Source: an uncultured Megasphaera sp. (GTDB lineage: Bacteria > Bacillota > Negativicutes > Veillonellales > Megasphaeraceae). From it: a stretch of DNA of 20,490 bases. The notes beneath the pieces were generated by a model. That model was not told the DNA's origin. It saw nothing but the letters and a program-made list of their open reading frames with translations, and did not search any database. The position numbers were made by a program, and so were the translations under genes. The stretch covers positions 1-20,490 of the forward strand of contig URLP01000016.1 in the NCBI GenBank assembly GCA_900548635.1, read 5' to 3'. The first letter of the stretch is position 1. Each line of letters opens with the position of its first letter. Below are positions 1 to 6,821 of the stretch, one piece after another.

Positions 1-937
1 CACGGACGCGGCGGACCATGTAGGCGCGCTGCTGGGCCGTAGGCAGGAGGTCGACGGAAGCGTCGTTGCCGACGGGCATGTAGTGGAAGTACCACGTGTA
101 CCAGGCGCCTTTGCTGATCAGGAGGTCGAGGAACTTATCGGATGTGACTGTTTCGATATTGTTGCGCGTGTAGCAGATGGACGTGCCGAAGACGATGCCG
201 TGTTCGCGTAAAAGGTCCATGGCGTGCATGACTTTGTCGAAGTCGCCCTGGCCGCGGCGGCTGTCGTTGACTTCGCGGAAGCCTTCGATGCTGATGGAGA
301 AGCTCAGGTTGCCGACGTCCGTGACTTCTTTGCAGAAGTCTTCATCGATGAGCGTGCCGTTCGTGAAGGCATGGAATTCGCAGTCTCTGTATTTGCGGCA
401 GAGCTTCAGGATATCTGCTTTGCGGACCAGCGGTTCGCCGCCCGTGAGGAGGTAGAAATGACAGCCCAGTTCGCGGCCTTCGCGGACGATCTTATCCATG
501 ACGTCCATGGAAAGGTTCAGGGTATGGCCGTATTCGGCAGCCCAGCAGCCGATGCAGCGGAGGTTGCAGGCACTCGTCGGATCGAAGAGAATGGCCCAGG
601 GGATGTTGCAGTGGTATTTCGCTTTGGCCGCATCGCGGACGCGCAGGCCGGCGAAGCCCGCTTCGAAGCCCAGGTCCATGACGGCCGTCTTGACGACGTT
701 CGGATTGAGCGTGTCCAGGGCGCGGTTGAGGAACTGGAACCATTTCCCGCCTTCATCGATGAGGCGGCACGCACCTTCAAAGGAACTGTCTTCGAATAAG
801 TCGCCGAAGAGGTGCTGCATGACGAAGGTCAGATGCTTGAGCTTCTTCTTGCGCCCTTCCGGGTCTTTGTCTTTGAGGATATGATTAACGAGGATTTCGA
901 TGCTCTTTTTTTCAGCGGTATAAGTCAGTTTATTCAA
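1..937 (-). CDS. Radical SAM protein, 3' part cut off by window edge, TTG start
   Basis: Reading the minus strand from TTG at 937 gives an uninterrupted frame of 312 codons running off the left edge. It starts MNKLTYTAEK, has about 110 residues of helical N-terminal region, then the radical SAM core. The iron-sulfur motif CNLRCIGC gives cysteines at about 124, 128 and 131 (CxxxCxxC), followed by LLTGGEPL, the SAM-contacting GGE-type motif. Such enzymes use a [4Fe-4S] cluster to cleave S-adenosylmethionine; the substrate here cannot be told, and any C-terminal SPASM-type cluster lies outside the window. The only nearby ATG (954) hits a stop after six codons, so TTG with AAGGAG eight bases upstream is the best start. 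It lies 26 bases after the universal stress gene and is probably cotranscribed with it. The family is clear; the specific function is unknown. Confidence 0.85.
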   Translation of the reverse strand, partial: MNKLTYTAEKKSIEILVNHILKDKDPEGRKKKLKHLTFVMQHLFGDLFEDSSFEGACRLIDEGGKWFQFLNRALDTLNPNVVKTAVMDLGFEAGFAGLRVRDAAKAKYHCNIPWAILFDPTSACNLRCIGCWAAEYGHTLNLSMDVMDKIVREGRELGCHFYLLTGGEPLVRKADILKLCRKYRDCEFHAFTNGTLIDEDFCKEVTDVGNLSFSISIEGFREVNDSRRGQGDFDKVMHAMDLLREHGIVFGTSICYTRNNIETVTSDKFLDLLISKGAWYTWYFHYMPVGNDASVDLLPTAQQRAYMVRRVR

Positions 938-945
938 GGGAAACA

Positions 946-951
946 CTCCTT
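946..951 (-). promoter_or_regulatory. Ribosome binding site fixing the TTG start of the radical SAM gene
   Basis: AAGGAG on the minus strand sits 8 bases before the TTG codon at 935-937. It is the only good Shine-Dalgarno site in the gap and supports initiation at the non-ATG codon. Confidence 0.7.
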
Positions 952-963
952 CATGCAGTAAAA

Positions 964-1863
964 TCAGCGGCAAATAAGAACGGGCAGGCCCGAATGGGAG
1001 GAGACGTAGCGGCCGACGCTCCCGAGGAGGACGCTCTGGATGCGGCCCAGGCCGCGGCTGCCCATGACGATGAGGTCGGCGTCGGCTTCAGCAGCGGTCT
1101 GGAGAATGACCGGTCCCGGCGAACCGATGCGGTAGAGGCACTGCAGGGGCACGTCTGAGGAAAGCTGCTTTTTGCAGCGCAGGAAGGCGTTCTGGCCTTT
1201 GGTCTTCATGTGTTCGGCCAGTTCCTGCAGTTTTTGCGGTGCCATCGTGTCCGGCACTTTCGTGTCATGCAGGCTGTCGCTGATGCTGGCCACATAGAGG
1301 ACGGTCAGGGAAGCGCCGTCGCCTTTGGCCAGGGTTTCGGCCTGTTCCAGGGCCTGCAGGGACGATTCGGAACCGTCGACAGGGACCAGGATGTGGCGGT
1401 AGGGCCCTTTCTTTTCATCGCGGGCTAAGAGAATCGGGCACGGTGCGTGCGTGACGACGTACGTGCTGACACTGCCGAGGAGGAAGTTCTTCAGAGGCTG
1501 GTTCCCGCCCCGGCCCATGCAGATGAGATCTGCCGGCAGCGCTTTTTGTTCTTCCAGGATCGATACTTCCGGCGCGCCCAGTTCAAAGACTGACTTCATC
1601 GTCAGCGAAGCGGGGACGAGGGCGGCGAATTTTTTCAGGATGTCCGTGCTCTGCGCTTTGGCGGACTCGGAAATTTCATCCATCGTCAGTTCGCTCGTGT
1701 TTTCAATCTGACTGAACTGGTTGATGACTTCTGCCATGTTGGCGACGCTCAGCAGGGTGATCGAAGCGCCTGTGATCTTGGCGATATCGATGGCGTGCTG
1801 CAGGGCCTGCCGGGAATGATCGGACCCGTCGACAGGGACGAGAATATTTTGATATGCTTTCAT
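964..1863 (-). CDS. Tandem-domain universal stress protein (UspA family)
   Basis: This 299-residue soluble protein is two UspA domains in tandem, about residues 1-145 and 150-299. Each begins with the typical strand and acidic loop (NILVPVDGSD; HILVPVDGSE). Each ends with the nucleotide-binding signature G-2x-G-9x-G-S: GRGG...LLGS in the first domain and GSRG...LLGS in the second. Both halves therefore look able to bind ATP. In the family such proteins are stress-induced and bind nucleotide; the precise role is usually unknown. The start at 1863 has AAGGAGG eight bases upstream; an in-frame start at 1932 would add 23 non-conserved residues and run into the promoter. It is divergent from the LysR regulator and is followed after 26 bases by the radical SAM gene, so the pair is likely an operon. 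Confidence 0.9.
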   Translation of the reverse strand: MKAYQNILVPVDGSDHSRQALQHAIDIAKITGASITLLSVANMAEVINQFSQIENTSELTMDEISESAKAQSTDILKKFAALVPASLTMKSVFELGAPEVSILEEQKALPADLICMGRGGNQPLKNFLLGSVSTYVVTHAPCPILLARDEKKGPYRHILVPVDGSESSLQALEQAETLAKGDGASLTVLYVASISDSLHDTKVPDTMAPQKLQELAEHMKTKGQNAFLRCKKQLSSDVPLQCLYRIGSPGPVILQTAAEADADLIVMGSRGLGRIQSVLLGSVGRYVSSHSGLPVLICR

Positions 1864-1935
1864 AAAAAATACCTCCTTCAAGCTTGTCTTTAGGATAGCC
1901 TTGAAAGGAGACGGCGTCAAAGTGGTTTTCACATA

Positions 1936-1967
1936 TACTAATTATAGTATCCGTGTTATAATTAGTA
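1936..1967. promoter_or_regulatory. Symmetrical divergent promoter/operator between the usp and LysR genes
   Basis: Perfect 11-base arms, TACTAATTATA (1936-1946) and TATAATTAGTA (1957-1967), flank a 10-base centre. Each arm carries one TATAAT: plus strand 1957-1962, facing the LysR gene, and minus strand 1946-1941, facing the usp gene. The -35 matches are weak (TATACT for plus, TTACTA for minus). An inverted repeat over divergent promoters beside a LysR gene is the classical layout for autoregulation with control of the divergent operon; binding is inferred. Confidence 0.6.
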
Positions 1968-2006
1968 ATACGAAATATTATTATGCATAAAAGGGAAGGA
2001 GCCTTC

Positions 2007-2930
2007 ATGGATTCAGAAAGACGTGAATACGAATATATCCGGATGATTGCCGAAACGGGGAGCTTTATGGCAGCAGCCGAGAAACTGTACATCACCCAGC
2101 CGTCGCTGAGTCAGTTCATCCGCCGCATCGAACACCATATCGGTGCGGATCTCTTCGACCGGTCCCATCAGCCCGTGACCCTGACGGAAGCGGGACGCAT
2201 CTATCTGGACGTGGAAGGGAAAATCCAGGAACTCTGCAAGGTCCGGGAACAGCGTATCCAGGACCTGGGCCATACGGTCAGCGGCACGGTCTGCATCGGC
2301 AGCTCCAATTACCGCAGTTCCACCATCCTGGCCCGGGCCATCCCGCTCATCAATGAACGCTATCCGTACATCGACATCCGCCTGGAAGAAGGGACGACGC
2401 GGGAACTGGAAGATTTCGCCCTTCAGGGGAAGACGGATTTCTCCATTGCCGTCAAGCCCGTCGGCTACAGCGGCCTCGACTATATCGAGCTCTTCAAGGA
2501 AGAACTGCTCCTGGCCGTCTCGCCGGCCTGGGACATGGGGGAAAAGATGATTTATCAGGAAGCCCTCCATTCGCAGTATCCCGTCTTCGACAGCCGCTGC
2601 CTCGACGGGCGGCCTTTCCTGGTCATGAAGGAAGGCCAGGAACTGCGCCATTCTTTCTTTTCTCTGATCGATGCCCTCGCCATCTCGCCGACAGTGGCCC
2701 TGGAAACGAGGGATATGGCCACGGCCCAGACCCTGGCCGGCATCGGTGTCGGTGCGGCCATCGTCCCGAGCGGCCTCGCCGCCGCCCACGTGCCGGCCGT
2801 CACGCCGCGCTACTTCACGCTTCGGTCCTATCTCGACGACTGGGACGTCGTCCTGACCTACAAAAAAGGCCGCTACCTCTCGAAAGCCGACAAAGCCGTC
2901 ATCGGGGTCATCTGTGAAGCTGTACAGTAA
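2007..2930 (+). CDS. LysR-type transcriptional regulator
   Basis: A 307-residue protein, the usual LysR length. Residues 1-60 form the winged helix-turn-helix, with the characteristic stretch TGSFMAAAEKLYITQPSLSQ followed by IRRIEHHIGADLFDR and a TLTEAG segment. The rest matches the periplasmic-binding-protein-like effector domain (GTVCIGSS, then LATGIG-type sequence TLAGIGVGAAIVPSG near the end). ATG at 2007 has GGGAAGGAG ending five bases upstream; an in-frame ATG at 1983 has no comparable site and would add eight residues. It is transcribed away from the usp/radical SAM pair, so these are its first candidate targets. The effector cannot be deduced. The 3' end leads into a composite repeat and terminator. 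Confidence 0.88.
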   Translation: MDSERREYEYIRMIAETGSFMAAAEKLYITQPSLSQFIRRIEHHIGADLFDRSHQPVTLTEAGRIYLDVEGKIQELCKVREQRIQDLGHTVSGTVCIGSSNYRSSTILARAIPLINERYPYIDIRLEEGTTRELEDFALQGKTDFSIAVKPVGYSGLDYIELFKEELLLAVSPAWDMGEKMIYQEALHSQYPVFDSRCLDGRPFLVMKEGQELRHSFFSLIDALAISPTVALETRDMATAQTLAGIGVGAAIVPSGLAAAHVPAVTPRYFTLRSYLDDWDVVLTYKKGRYLSKADKAVIGVICEAVQ

Positions 2931-2944
2931 GCGTGCAGGGGCAT

Positions 2945-3148
2945 TTCGTCGTTCGTCGTTCATCGTAGGCCGTTCATCGTTTGTCGTTGGTAGGACGCAG
3001 CCCGCAGTTCGCAGTCCGGAAAGGGGCCTTGCCAGGGGCCCTTGTAGGGGCGTCCATGTGGGGACGCCCGCGTGAATTTTGTGGACAGCCTCGTCCTGTA
3101 GCTGTACGAAGCTTCGATAAACGATGAACGAACCACGACAAACGAAAA
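2945..3148. repeat. Intergenic inverted-repeat element, copy 1 (CGTTTGTCG family)
   Basis: The left part (2945-2995) is built of repeated words such as CGTTCATCG and CGTTTGTCG. The right part (3114-3148) holds the reverse complements (CGATGAACGAACCACGACAAACG), so the arms form an imperfect inverted repeat. The 14-mer TCGTTTGTCGTTGG (2977-2990) recurs exactly at 19717-19730, and GCGTGAATTTT near 3070 recurs at about 19733. A separate hairpin is nested inside. No coding sequence was recognised between the LysR stop and the rubrerythrin stop; the element ends directly at a terminator. Confidence 0.65.
3047..3070. repeat. REP-like hairpin nested in the intergenic repeat
   Basis: GGGCGTCC (3048-3055) pairs perfectly with GGACGCCC (3062-3069) around a 6-base loop, in the context TTGTAGGGGC...GCCCGCG. 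Short hairpins of this GTAGGGGC...GCCCG form are scattered in many bacterial genomes as REP-like palindromes. Only one copy lies in this window, so assignment as a dispersed repeat rests on general resemblance. Confidence 0.45.
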
Positions 3149-3178
3149 AAGCTGCCGCATGAAGCGACAGCTTTTTTT
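3145..3178. terminator. Intrinsic terminator between convergent LysR and rubrerythrin genes
   Basis: A-run, stem GCTGCCGC / GCGACAGC with a 5-base loop, then a T-run of seven. The single imperfect position is a G:U pair when read on the minus strand and a C:A mismatch on the plus strand. It should therefore work best for rubrerythrin, 17 bases after that gene's stop, but can serve both directions. Confidence 0.85.
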
Positions 3179-3195
3179 GAAAGGAGCAAGATATA

Positions 3196-3744
3196 TTATT
3201 TTGCGAAATAGCGGGCGAGGAGACCGTCGAATACACGGCCGTGACGAGCTTCGTCTTTTGCCATTTCATGAACGGTGTCATGGATAGCGTCGTAACCGAG
3301 CTGTTTAGCGAGGGTTGCGATTTCTTTCTTGCCTGCGCAGGCACCCTGTTCAGCGAGAGCGCGCATTTCGAGGTTTTCTTTCGTGTCATCCGTTACGACT
3401 TCGCCGAGGAGTTCAGCGAATTTAGCAGCGTGTTCGGCTTCTTCGAAAGCGATGCGTTTGTAAGCTTCGGCAACTTCCGGATAACCCTGACGATCAGCAA
3501 CACGGCTCATAGCGAGGTACATGCCGACTTCGGAGCATTCGCCTGTGAAGTTGAGGTGGAGGCCTTCGACGACGCGTTCGTCAAGACCTTTGGCTACGCC
3601 TACACGATGTTCGTCAGCATAGGTTTTCGGGCCGTCCGGAACGAGAGAGAATTTTTCTTTCGGAGCGCCGCACTGAGGACATTTTTCCGGAGCTTCATTA
3701 CCTTCAAATACATAACCGCAAACGCCGCATACAAATTTTTTCAT
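3196..3744 (-). CDS. Reverse rubrerythrin (rubredoxin domain first)
   Basis: A 182-residue protein with an N-terminal rubredoxin domain (CGVC at residues 6-9 and CPQC at 22-25, four iron ligands) followed by a ferritin-like diiron domain. Diiron-ligand helices are visible as GECSEVGMYLAMSRVAD, AFEEAEHAAKF and MAKDEARHGRVF. This order is the reverse of classical rubrerythrin and is typical of the oxygen- and peroxide-reducing rubrerythrins of anaerobic clostridia and relatives, where NADH-derived electrons reduce H2O2 or O2 in the cytoplasm. AGGAGG lies 8 bases before ATG 3744; ATG 3747 immediately before it is also possible (183 residues, spacing 5). The gene is monocistronic, with its own promoter, a palindrome at the expected transcription start, and a terminator just past the stop. 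Confidence 0.93.
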   Translation of the reverse strand: MKKFVCGVCGYVFEGNEAPEKCPQCGAPKEKFSLVPDGPKTYADEHRVGVAKGLDERVVEGLHLNFTGECSEVGMYLAMSRVADRQGYPEVAEAYKRIAFEEAEHAAKFAELLGEVVTDDTKENLEMRALAEQGACAGKKEIATLAKQLGYDAIHDTVHEMAKDEARHGRVFDGLLARYFAK

Positions 3745-3808
3745 CATTCATTCCTCCTGATTCGTTGAGTAATATAATACATTTTTTAAATGAATACTAA
3801 TTAGATAC

Positions 3809-3867
3809 TAACAAATAATCTTTATTTGTTATGCCTACATTATAGCAGAGCCTTCTAAGAAAATCAA
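3809..3867 (-). promoter_or_regulatory. Rubrerythrin promoter with downstream palindromic operator candidate
   Basis: On the minus strand, -35 TTGATT (3867-3862), a 17-base spacer and a perfect -10 TATAAT (3844-3839) face the rubrerythrin gene. Just downstream, over the expected transcription start, lies a perfect inverted repeat: arms TAACAAATAA (3809-3818) and TTATTTGTTA (3822-3831) around TCT. Its position suits a repressor. An AT-rich dyad before a peroxide-defence gene suggests a Fur/PerR-type protein, though the sequence is not a clean PerR box. Confidence 0.65.
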
Positions 3868-3940
3868 GAGTAATTTTGTAAAAAAATTTTGTTGAAAACA
3901 ATTATTAATTAAAGAAAAGGGAACAGGCCGGGCTCAATCA

Positions 3941-3969
3941 TTGCAATTTACATATAACTCCGATATAAT
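3941..3969 (+). promoter_or_regulatory. Sigma-A type promoter for the secreted-protein/LptD-like pair
   Basis: TTGCAA (3941-3946), 17 bases, then TATAAT (3964-3969), about 80 bases before the ATG at 4048. Together with the rubrerythrin promoter this accounts for most of the 300-base gap 3745-4047, in which no other gene was seen. Confidence 0.75.
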
Positions 3970-4047
3970 GGGGGTAGTATCCATTTAAGAAGGGAACGTC
4001 AGTTATTCACTATTAAATAGAATCCTATGAACCTGGAGGTTATGCCT

Positions 4048-5226
4048 ATGTGGAAAAAGAAAGCTGCCTGCATCCTGGCCGTCATGGCTGTATGCGGGAC
4101 TATGGCTGCTGGTGCAGCTGACTATACGATTTTGGAAAAGGCCGACAAAGTAGAAACGACGGTCTACGGGACGACCCAGACGGGTTCTCTGAACGAACGC
4201 ATCGCATCGCTGGACAAGCTCCTCAACGGCCAGTCGACGGTCTCGGGCAGTCTGGAAAATAAAACGAATGCCCTATATAAGGATGTATATGGCAATTCCG
4301 GTTCGGATCTGTCCCTGCTGACGGCGGTCAACCTGATGCAGTGGCAGTATTCCGGCCAGATTACGGATGAACCCCTCCTTTCGCGCGTCGAATCGCTGGA
4401 ACAGAGCATCGACGGCAAGACCATGAGCGGCTCCCTCGAAGGCCGCGTCTGGAACCTGCGCCACGCGCTCCTGGGCAATAAGAAGTATATTTCCCAGACC
4501 GTCACGATTCCGGCCAATACGCTGGTGACGATGACCAACATCGATCCTCTCGATTCGAAGACGGCCCAGCAGGGCGACGTCGTTCGTTTTGCCGTGGCTG
4601 AAGACATCATGGTCGGCGACGTCATCGCCATCCCGCGCGGCATGGAAGCATCGGGGACGATTACGAAAGCCCGTAAGTCCGGCCGCTTCGGCAAGGATGG
4701 GAAAATCGAAATCACCTATGACAACGTCCGCGCTGCCGACGGCTCACCCGTAGCCCTGACGGTCGGTGATAAGACGAAAGAAGAATATAAGCGCACGGCT
4801 GGTGCCGTCGGTGCTTCTGCAGCCGGCGCCATCATCCTCGGGCCTGTCGGCCTCGTAGGCGGCCTTTTCGTGCACGGCAATGAAGTCAATATCCCGTCGG
4901 GGACGACAATGTATGCCGAAACGAAGGCCAATGCCGAAGTCGTCGGCTTCAAGGAAAACGGCGTCATGGACGATATGAAGACGGCCAACATGGCCGCCAG
5001 CGGCGTTGCTGTACCGACATTCAGTCCGGTTACGAACAATGATGTCGATACGTCCGGCACGGCTGACAGTACGGCCGATGCGCCGCAGAGCAGCAACGGC
5101 GACCTGCAGGAAGGCCTGAAGAATGGTTCTGTCACGCCCGTCGACCTCGACAACCATCCGGCGAACAGCGATGCCCAGCCGGTCGTAACGATTCAATCCA
5201 ATACATCAGGTGACGCGAATGAATAA
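4048..5226 (+). CDS. Secreted protein of unknown function with repeated GSL-x2-R motifs
   Basis: I do not recognise the family. The 392-residue product begins with a signal peptide (MWKKKAACILAVMAVCGT then AAGAAD), so it is exported. About residues 30-140 hold a diverged motif, G-S-L-x2-R/K-x3-L-x3-L/V-x-G: GSLNERIASLDKLLNG, GSLENKTNALYKDVYG and GSLEGRVWNLRHALLG, plus a weaker LLSRVESLEQSIDG. A globular region follows (about 150-245, containing VGDVIAIPRGMEASGTI), then a glycine/alanine-rich hydrophobic stretch near 255-280 resembling a glycine zipper, and a disordered Ser/Thr/Asp-rich tail. ATG 4048 is preferred: GGAGG lies 8 bases upstream, while ATG 4042 is too close and ATG 4027 lies before it. 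It overlaps the LptD-like gene by 8 bases, suggesting coupled translation and an envelope role, possibly in the outer membrane. Confidence 0.7.
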   Translation: MWKKKAACILAVMAVCGTMAAGAADYTILEKADKVETTVYGTTQTGSLNERIASLDKLLNGQSTVSGSLENKTNALYKDVYGNSGSDLSLLTAVNLMQWQYSGQITDEPLLSRVESLEQSIDGKTMSGSLEGRVWNLRHALLGNKKYISQTVTIPANTLVTMTNIDPLDSKTAQQGDVVRFAVAEDIMVGDVIAIPRGMEASGTITKARKSGRFGKDGKIEITYDNVRAADGSPVALTVGDKTKEEYKRTAGAVGASAAGAIILGPVGLVGGLFVHGNEVNIPSGTTMYAETKANAEVVGFKENGVMDDMKTANMAASGVAVPTFSPVTNNDVDTSGTADSTADAPQSSNGDLQEGLKNGSVTPVDLDNHPANSDAQPVVTIQSNTSGDANE

Positions 5227-6721
5227 AACGTGGACTGCGGCGATGATCGCAGCGCTGCTGCCCCTGACCTTTTCGGCCGGTGCAGCGGACACAGTACAAC
5301 TTCATAAAAATAAAGTCATGGCCGTTCCCGTAACAGCAAAGCAAATCATACCTGTCGACCTCGATGCTGCGGCAGCCCAGCAGGATGTCGTCCTGCCGCA
5401 GCAGCCTGTCCACATGACGGCCGACACCTTCCTGGTCCGCAACTCCGACGGCTACGTCAAGAGCCGCGGCAATGTCGACATCAAGCAGGGCATGGATGAA
5501 GTCCACGCCAACTATGTCGAAGGCAACATGAAGAACGGCGTCTACCACACGACAGGCCCTGTGGTCTACGTCAATGAAACGAATGCCCTGACCGGCAAGG
5601 ACGTGACCTATAACAGCAAGAACGGCAGCATGACCATGGACAAGGTCGAAGGCTTCGTCGGCCCCATGACCTACGTCCGCGGCACAGATGCCGAAATGTA
5701 TGACAATATCGGCTATATTAAGCACGGCCTGATCACGACGCCCCACGCCGTCGCCAAGACGCCGGACTATTACATTACCGGTGACGATATCCGCATCTAT
5801 CCGGGCGAAAAGTTCACGGCTGAAAATACGGCCCTCTGGTTCAAGCATATCCGCCTCTTCACGTACGGGCATTATGAAGGGCGTCTGGATAATACGAAAA
5901 AGACGAAGCCCTATCTCTTCACACTCCTGCCGCGGCCGACGTACAACAGCGATGACGGTTTGGGCCTGCGCGGCTACGCCGACATCCCCCTCAATCAGTC
6001 CGGCGACCTTACCTTCCACGGCAGCTACGCCATCAACACGAAGAATGGCTTCAAGCCGGCAGCACAGCTCCAGAAAGATACGAAAATCGGCAGCTTCCGC
6101 TTCGGCTACAGCAAGGAAGAAAGTACGGATAACGATGATAACATCTGGGCTACGAAGTGGCCGGAACTGGAATATTTCGCGCCGCGCCTCAACTTCGGCA
6201 GCAGCGGTATCTATGTCGATTCCAGCGCCAACTGGGGCCGCTGGGCAGAAGACGGCGTGAAGACGGGCAGCCATAAAGGTTTCCGCACAGAAATCACGCA
6301 CACGCCGATTCCTCTCTGGCAGCGGGCCAACCTGCGCTTCTTTGCGGGCTACCGCAAGGACTGGTATCAGACGGATAACGCCCAGCGCCGCGATCCCTAT
6401 TCCGGTGTCATCCTCAACCAGGGTATCAATGACCGCCTCTGGACCAGCTTCTGGTACAAGAAGCACAACGTCAGCGGCTACACGCCGTACCGCTTCGATA
6501 CCCTCGATGATCCCCGCCAGCACGGCATGTCCGTCGGCTACGTCCTGACACCGCGGGACACGGTCATCTTCACCTGGGCCCAGGACCTCGACAACGACCA
6601 TGTCTCGGACCGCAACTACACCTGGGTCCGCGACCTCCACTCCTTCATTGCGACCATTACATACAAACAAGTCGACAAAGAATGGCAGATCAAAGTAAAA
6701 GCAAAAGATTTTGATTTTTAA
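5219..6721 (+). CDS. LptD/OstA-like outer-membrane protein (LPS assembly family)
   Basis: A 500-residue protein with a signal peptide (MNKTWTAAMIAALLPLTFSAGAAD). Next comes an OstA/LptA-like jellyroll domain at about residues 60-200 (ADTFLVRNSDGYVKSRGNV, EVHANYVEGNMKNGVY, ALTGKDVTYNSKNG). The remainder alternates aromatic and polar residues like beta-barrel strands and ends in phenylalanine (KDFDF), as outer-membrane proteins often do. LptD inserts lipopolysaccharide into the outer leaflet. This protein is much shorter than E. coli LptD (about 780 residues) and I find no cysteine in it, so the interdomain disulfides known from E. coli cannot form. ATG 5219 follows AGGTGA by 5 bases; an in-frame GTG at 5210 lacks such a site. 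Translation is probably coupled to the preceding secreted protein. Family fairly sure; role as the main LptD is not proven. Confidence 0.78.
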   Translation: MNKTWTAAMIAALLPLTFSAGAADTVQLHKNKVMAVPVTAKQIIPVDLDAAAAQQDVVLPQQPVHMTADTFLVRNSDGYVKSRGNVDIKQGMDEVHANYVEGNMKNGVYHTTGPVVYVNETNALTGKDVTYNSKNGSMTMDKVEGFVGPMTYVRGTDAEMYDNIGYIKHGLITTPHAVAKTPDYYITGDDIRIYPGEKFTAENTALWFKHIRLFTYGHYEGRLDNTKKTKPYLFTLLPRPTYNSDDGLGLRGYADIPLNQSGDLTFHGSYAINTKNGFKPAAQLQKDTKIGSFRFGYSKEESTDNDDNIWATKWPELEYFAPRLNFGSSGIYVDSSANWGRWAEDGVKTGSHKGFRTEITHTPIPLWQRANLRFFAGYRKDWYQTDNAQRRDPYSGVILNQGINDRLWTSFWYKKHNVSGYTPYRFDTLDDPRQHGMSVGYVLTPRDTVIFTWAQDLDNDHVSDRNYTWVRDLHSFIATITYKQVDKEWQIKVKAKDFDF

Positions 6722-6726
6722 AAGAA

Positions 6727-6821
6727 AGTTTGAAGTTTGAAGTTTGAAGTTTGAAGTGTTGGTTTTAAATTTAAAGCCTTCTACATCAAACATCAAACTC
6801 TCAACTTCAAACTATTTTTTT
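6727..6821 (+). repeat. AGTTTGA tandem/inverted repeat with T-run (terminator-like)
   Basis: Four exact tandem copies of AGTTTGA fill 6727-6754, five bases after the LptD-like stop. About 30 bases later, 6784-6812 carries complementary words (CATCAAACATCAAACTC, ACTTCAAAC), so a transcript can fold into a long imperfect hairpin. A run of seven T follows at 6815-6821, which suits termination after the LptD-like gene. It repeats the architecture of the CGTTTGYCG elements with a different unit. Confidence 0.6.

Noticed and set aside
224..799. Plus-strand frame of 191 codons at the left end
   Set aside because: It is the complement of the radical SAM gene, whose motifs and start site are convincing.
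2945..3148. Possible CRISPR array or integration site because of repeated short words
   Set aside because: Units are degenerate, unevenly spaced and inverted, with no spacers of constant length and no cas genes.
2013..3389. A 458-codon minus-strand frame running through the LysR gene, the intergenic repeat and into rubrerythrin
   Set aside because: Its translation of the repeat region is low-complexity, it crosses a terminator and overlaps two real genes.
6727..6754. Phase-variation tract controlling phoB through the AGTTTGA repeat
   Set aside because: The tract lies outside coding sequence and upstream of the likely promoter elements, so slippage would not shift a reading frame; kept only as a repeat.
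5132..6796. A 554-codon open frame on the minus strand opposite the LptD-like gene
   Set aside because: It is antisense to a clearly supported gene, has no domain motifs or ribosome binding site, and is a by-product of the strong GTC/GAC/GCC codon bias that leaves antisense frames open.
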